A stretch of 64,000 bases of DNA from Desulfobulbus sp. (GTDB taxonomy: Bacteria; Desulfobacterota; Desulfobulbia; Desulfobulbales; Desulfobulbaceae), in the NCBI GenBank assembly GCA_009780825.1, contig WQZH01000001.1:62001-126000 (forward strand), written 5' to 3'. Numbering within the stretch: the first letter of the stretch is position 1; every line of letters begins with the position of its first letter. The position numbers were made by a program, and so were the translations under genes. Shown here in pieces: positions 60,687 to 64,000 of this stretch. Below the pieces are notes generated by a model. It was not told the origin of the DNA. It searched no databases and saw nothing but the letters and a program-made list of their open reading frames with translations.

Positions 60687-63038
60687 TCACCCAACCGCTC
60701 CGGAAAACGAGAGGGCACGCTGACGAAAGACACGTTCCCGGAAAAAATCGATGGTTCTGCGTCTGCGGGCAACAAGCTTGACCTGTTCAGGAATCAGATC
60801 GGAGACGGTGGTGCGCATGATGGACATCTTGTAGTCTATATTGGCCGCAAAACGATTATCCAGATACCAGGCATAAAAGAGGCCAAAAAAGAGGCCGGGG
60901 GGCGTGAATCCCTCGCCGGGATTGATCACCCTGGTATAGATATGGCCATCCGGCCGCAGTCTGTGCATCCGGGACAGCCTCAGGTAGTTGTCGATATCGT
61001 CTGGTTGCAGAAAACTCACCAGCTGTTCTTCATTTCTGACCTGCAGCCGATATGTTCGCCCCACCACCTCGTTGCCGCAGACCAGATCCTCCATCCGCTT
61101 CTCCTGGGTATAGTTGCCCAGAAGCGATTGTCCCAAGGCCACCAGAAAAATCATCTCGAAGCGATTGAGATTGCCGACCTGATCCTGGCAGATCTTGATG
61201 CGCTGATCGACAGGGTCGTAAAATGAGTAGATGTTGTCCCATTCCTGGCAACGCTTCCACGATTCCGGCTCCACCAGGGCGATGCCGCGGATGAATTGCA
61301 GATGATCCAGCGAGATGTCAGGATGCTGGAAAATGATTTCCACCATCCGGTCCAAGAGCCATTTCCTTTCCGTCTCCGTCATCTTGACCAGCTGCAACGA
61401 GCCAGCGACGATCAGCTCGGTGCTGAGGTATTGCATCAGTGACCTGATTTTTTCGTAACGCAGACAAGGAACCGGTTTGGCCGCATAATCGTCTGGGATG
61501 ACAATCTCGGCGGTCGGCAGCGCTTCCTTGCGTTCGGGCTGCCGGCTATAACCAGCCTGCTGCAATGCCCAGAGTACCTTGACAGCCTGGGCCAGGGCAT
61601 CGGGATCGTGCTGAATCGCTCCCCGCTGCCGCAGCAGATCATTGTTGAAGATCCTGGCTTCCACCAAACCGAATCCCAAGGACTGTACCCGATCGCGGTC
61701 GATGTAGATCGGTTCCTTGTCTTCCAGAGCGTATCGCTGGAGGGTCGAACCCGGGATATCGCTCATATCGAGGGCAATTACATGGGAAAAGAGGTCGTGC
61801 ACCCCGTTGGGAATATTGCGGTGATAGGCCCGGATCAGATCGGAGACGTAAAACTTCCGGTCCGGTGCCTCGTGAATGGCGTCGGTCTCCCCTTTCTGGA
61901 CCCAGATATTGGCGATGAGCACCTTGAGGGCGGCCGTATTGGTACGGATAGCTTCGGCCAGACCGGAAACTTGAAGGATGGGAATAATCGAGGTGTACAG
62001 ACTGCCCGGAGCAAACAGGATGATGTCTGCCTGTTGCACCAGCCGAACCACTTCCGGCGGGAGAAAAGGTGGGCGGCTGAATTCGACCAGCACCCTGTCG
62101 ACCGGGTAGCCGCGCCGGGCCTTGCTCGACTTGTATTCGCTGGTGACCAGCACGCCGTTGTCATAGAGCATCTGCAACTGGGACAAGGTGGTGGTGCATG
62201 GCAGCACCGCATGCTGCCGCGCCCCGATACAGGCCGAGATCTCACCCAGACCGCGGATTGTCGCTGTTCGGACCACCTGGTGCGAGGCGAGCAATTCGGT
62301 GGCGGTCAAGGCGGGATCCATCTGACGATAGATGGCGGCGGCCAGCAGCAGATTGCCCAGGCATTGGGGTCGGTACAGGGTCGGGATGAGTCGAGGATCC
62401 TGGGTGAGCAGCCTGGCCAGTTCCTTGAGATAGGTCAGGATCGGCTCGGGCAGGTCGGCCAGAGGCGCGCCGGTGTCGCGGAGCAACTCCTCTGCAGAGG
62501 CAGGCGGCGAGATAAAACGGTAATTGAACACCGAGTAGAGGGCAGCGGCGCAACGAAGGGTTCCCGCACGATCCAGGCCATAGGCCCGGATCAGATTTTC
62601 CTGACGGATCGAAGAAATAAGCACATGCCGGATATCGCCCAAGGCGATCAGCGGCACATCCTTCTGCAACTCGCCGGTGGAACCGCCGTCGTCGGTGACG
62701 CAAACCACAGAACTGACCTGAGGAAAGATCGCCTTCAAGCCGCCGAAGGGATGCCTCGCCCATCCCAGCCGGCGGGAATCGCCCCCGATGATATTGGAGA
62801 GCCCGGTTCCGCCTCCGAAAACCACCACTCTGACCGAACTGATATCGTGCCGTTCTATCTTTTGCTTCAGCTTGGCAAAAAGAGAGGCGATAACCGGAGG
62901 CAAGCCGCCAGCGGTGCTGCCGAGGACAATGGAGGTTACCTTTTCCTCCAAGGTCGCCTCCGGAAGGACATCAAGGATGGAAAATCCTTCCGAGGCCAGG
63001 AATTGCAAATGGTTCTTAAGCTGTTGCTGCCCAGCCAT
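60687..63038 (-). CDS. CofD/YvcK-family protein with long C-terminal extension
   Basis: VVVFGGGTGLSNIIGGDSRRLGW, VVCVTDDGGSTGELQKDVPLIALGDIRHVLISS, DIILFAPGSLYTSIIPILQVSGLAEAI; about 350 aa beyond the family core. Confidence 0.85.
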   Translation of the reverse strand: MAGQQQLKNHLQFLASEGFSILDVLPEATLEEKVTSIVLGSTAGGLPPVIASLFAKLKQKIERHDISSVRVVVFGGGTGLSNIIGGDSRRLGWARHPFGGLKAIFPQVSSVVCVTDDGGSTGELQKDVPLIALGDIRHVLISSIRQENLIRAYGLDRAGTLRCAAALYSVFNYRFISPPASAEELLRDTGAPLADLPEPILTYLKELARLLTQDPRLIPTLYRPQCLGNLLLAAAIYRQMDPALTATELLASHQVVRTATIRGLGEISACIGARQHAVLPCTTTLSQLQMLYDNGVLVTSEYKSSKARRGYPVDRVLVEFSRPPFLPPEVVRLVQQADIILFAPGSLYTSIIPILQVSGLAEAIRTNTAALKVLIANIWVQKGETDAIHEAPDRKFYVSDLIRAYHRNIPNGVHDLFSHVIALDMSDIPGSTLQRYALEDKEPIYIDRDRVQSLGFGLVEARIFNNDLLRQRGAIQHDPDALAQAVKVLWALQQAGYSRQPERKEALPTAEIVIPDDYAAKPVPCLRYEKIRSLMQYLSTELIVAGSLQLVKMTETERKWLLDRMVEIIFQHPDISLDHLQFIRGIALVEPESWKRCQEWDNIYSFYDPVDQRIKICQDQVGNLNRFEMIFLVALGQSLLGNYTQEKRMEDLVCGNEVVGRTYRLQVRNEEQLVSFLQPDDIDNYLRLSRMHRLRPDGHIYTRVINPGEGFTPPGLFFGLFYAWYLDNRFAANIDYKMSIMRTTVSDLIPEQVKLVARRRRTIDFFRERVFRQRALSFSGAVG

Positions 63039-63080
63039 AACCGCTCGCTTCAGGAAAAGGAAAAAAGGCGGTTTCCACCC

Positions 63081-63845
63081 CTATACCGCTTGCTTCCGGA
63101 GCAACTGTTCCACCCGCAGCAGATCCTGAGGGGTATCGACCTCCACCGAATCGTGGCTGGTCAGCACCACCCGGATCGTATACCCGAATTCCAGGGCGCG
63201 CAACTGTTCCAGTTTTTCAAATCGTTCCCACTGTCCCTCGGGCAGACCGACAAAGGTGAGCAGGAATCCTTTACGGTAGGCGTAAAAACCCAGGTGTCGG
63301 TAATAGGTCGGCTGTTGCGGTTCTCCTGAATCGCGCTGGAAGGGGATCGGCGCCCGTGAGAAATAGAGGGCGTTGCCGTGGCAATCGAACACCGCCTTGA
63401 CATGGTTGGGATTGGTGATCTCCTCGGGCCGGACGATCTTGTAGACCAGAGTGGCCATCGGCAGGGAAGGGTCGGCGATCAGCGGCCCGGCCACCTGGTC
63501 GACAATGGCCGGAGGAAAGAGGGGCTGATCGCCCTGAATATTGACAATCACGTCCTGATCCGCAATGCCGACAAGCTGCGCCGCCTCTGCCAATCGATCG
63601 GTGCCGGTGGCATGGCCGCGCCGGGTCATCACCCACAAGCCGCCAAACCCCTCCACCACCTTGGCGATCCGCTCGTCGTCCGTGGCCACCACCACTCGGG
63701 AGAGCGACGGAACCCGCCACGCCCGCTCAACCACATGCTGGATCATCGGCTTCCCCTGAATCAGGGCCAGAGGCTTGCCCTCAAAACGATTGGAGTGGTA
63801 ACGGGCCGGGATAATAGCGACTATTTTCGGTTCAACCATGCTCAT
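63081..63845 (-). CDS. kdsB: 3-deoxy-manno-octulosonate cytidylyltransferase
   Basis: KIVAIIPARYHSNRFEGKPLALIQGKPMIQHV, VVATDDERI, NIQGDQPLFPPAIVDQV, YYRHLGFYAYRKGFL. Confidence 0.97.
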   Translation of the reverse strand: MSMVEPKIVAIIPARYHSNRFEGKPLALIQGKPMIQHVVERAWRVPSLSRVVVATDDERIAKVVEGFGGLWVMTRRGHATGTDRLAEAAQLVGIADQDVIVNIQGDQPLFPPAIVDQVAGPLIADPSLPMATLVYKIVRPEEITNPNHVKAVFDCHGNALYFSRAPIPFQRDSGEPQQPTYYRHLGFYAYRKGFLLTFVGLPEGQWERFEKLEQLRALEFGYTIRVVLTSHDSVEVDTPQDLLRVEQLLRKQAV

Positions 63846-64000
63846 CAGCTCTTCTGGGGTTCTATAAGCAAACAGGCCCCATCACAGGGATGCCCAAGGA
63901 TGTCTGCCCGACTGGTCGCCCCTGGACGCAGGGTCCGGGAAGTTACCGACATTGATTTGCTTTTTGTTATTTATTCATGATACAGTGTGCGCACTCAAAA

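Noticed and set aside
60257-60775. 172-aa minus-strand ORF upstream of the response regulator
   Set aside because: No recognisable motif, overlaps the end of the CofD-like gene; composition not convincingly coding.

Overview
The window is GC-rich chromosomal DNA, most like a Gram-negative anaerobic Desulfobacterota/Desulfobulbales-type bacterium (inference from lpxB, kdsB, mla genes, rubredoxin, TonB genes and many two-component/GGDEF proteins). Much of it is housekeeping: livGF, Gfo/Idh-lpxB, folC, rplU-rpmA-obgE-proB-proA-nadD, an MlaEFD-type lipid transport operon, paired ABC exporters, and kdsB. The most interesting locus is about 44.2-52.9 kb on the minus strand. A recognisable cobalamin riboswitch with an intrinsic terminator precedes exbB-exbD-tonB. 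After a decayed intergenic stretch comes an operon encoding a secreted DUF4198-like protein, a NapH-like membrane polyferredoxin, a 2-hydroxyacyl-CoA-dehydratase/double-cubane-type protein interrupted by one in-frame TGA, its BadF/HgdC-type ATPase activator, and a TonB-dependent receptor. I read this as a candidate B12-controlled, ATP-driven low-potential electron-transfer system coupled to corrinoid (or cofactor/metal) uptake. Other notable items: an EndoQ-like PHP nuclease fused to a UvrD helicase; a frameshifted duplicate of the 5' end of the Gfo/Idh gene on the far side of a VWA/peptidoglycan-binding gene; a perfect 54-bp in-frame tandem duplication inside an ABC transporter; an IS110 transposase remnant; and a probable frameshift in an Smr gene. 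No tRNA, rRNA, CRISPR array or intact mobile element was recognised. All calls come from reading the sequence and supplied ORFs; no database search was run.
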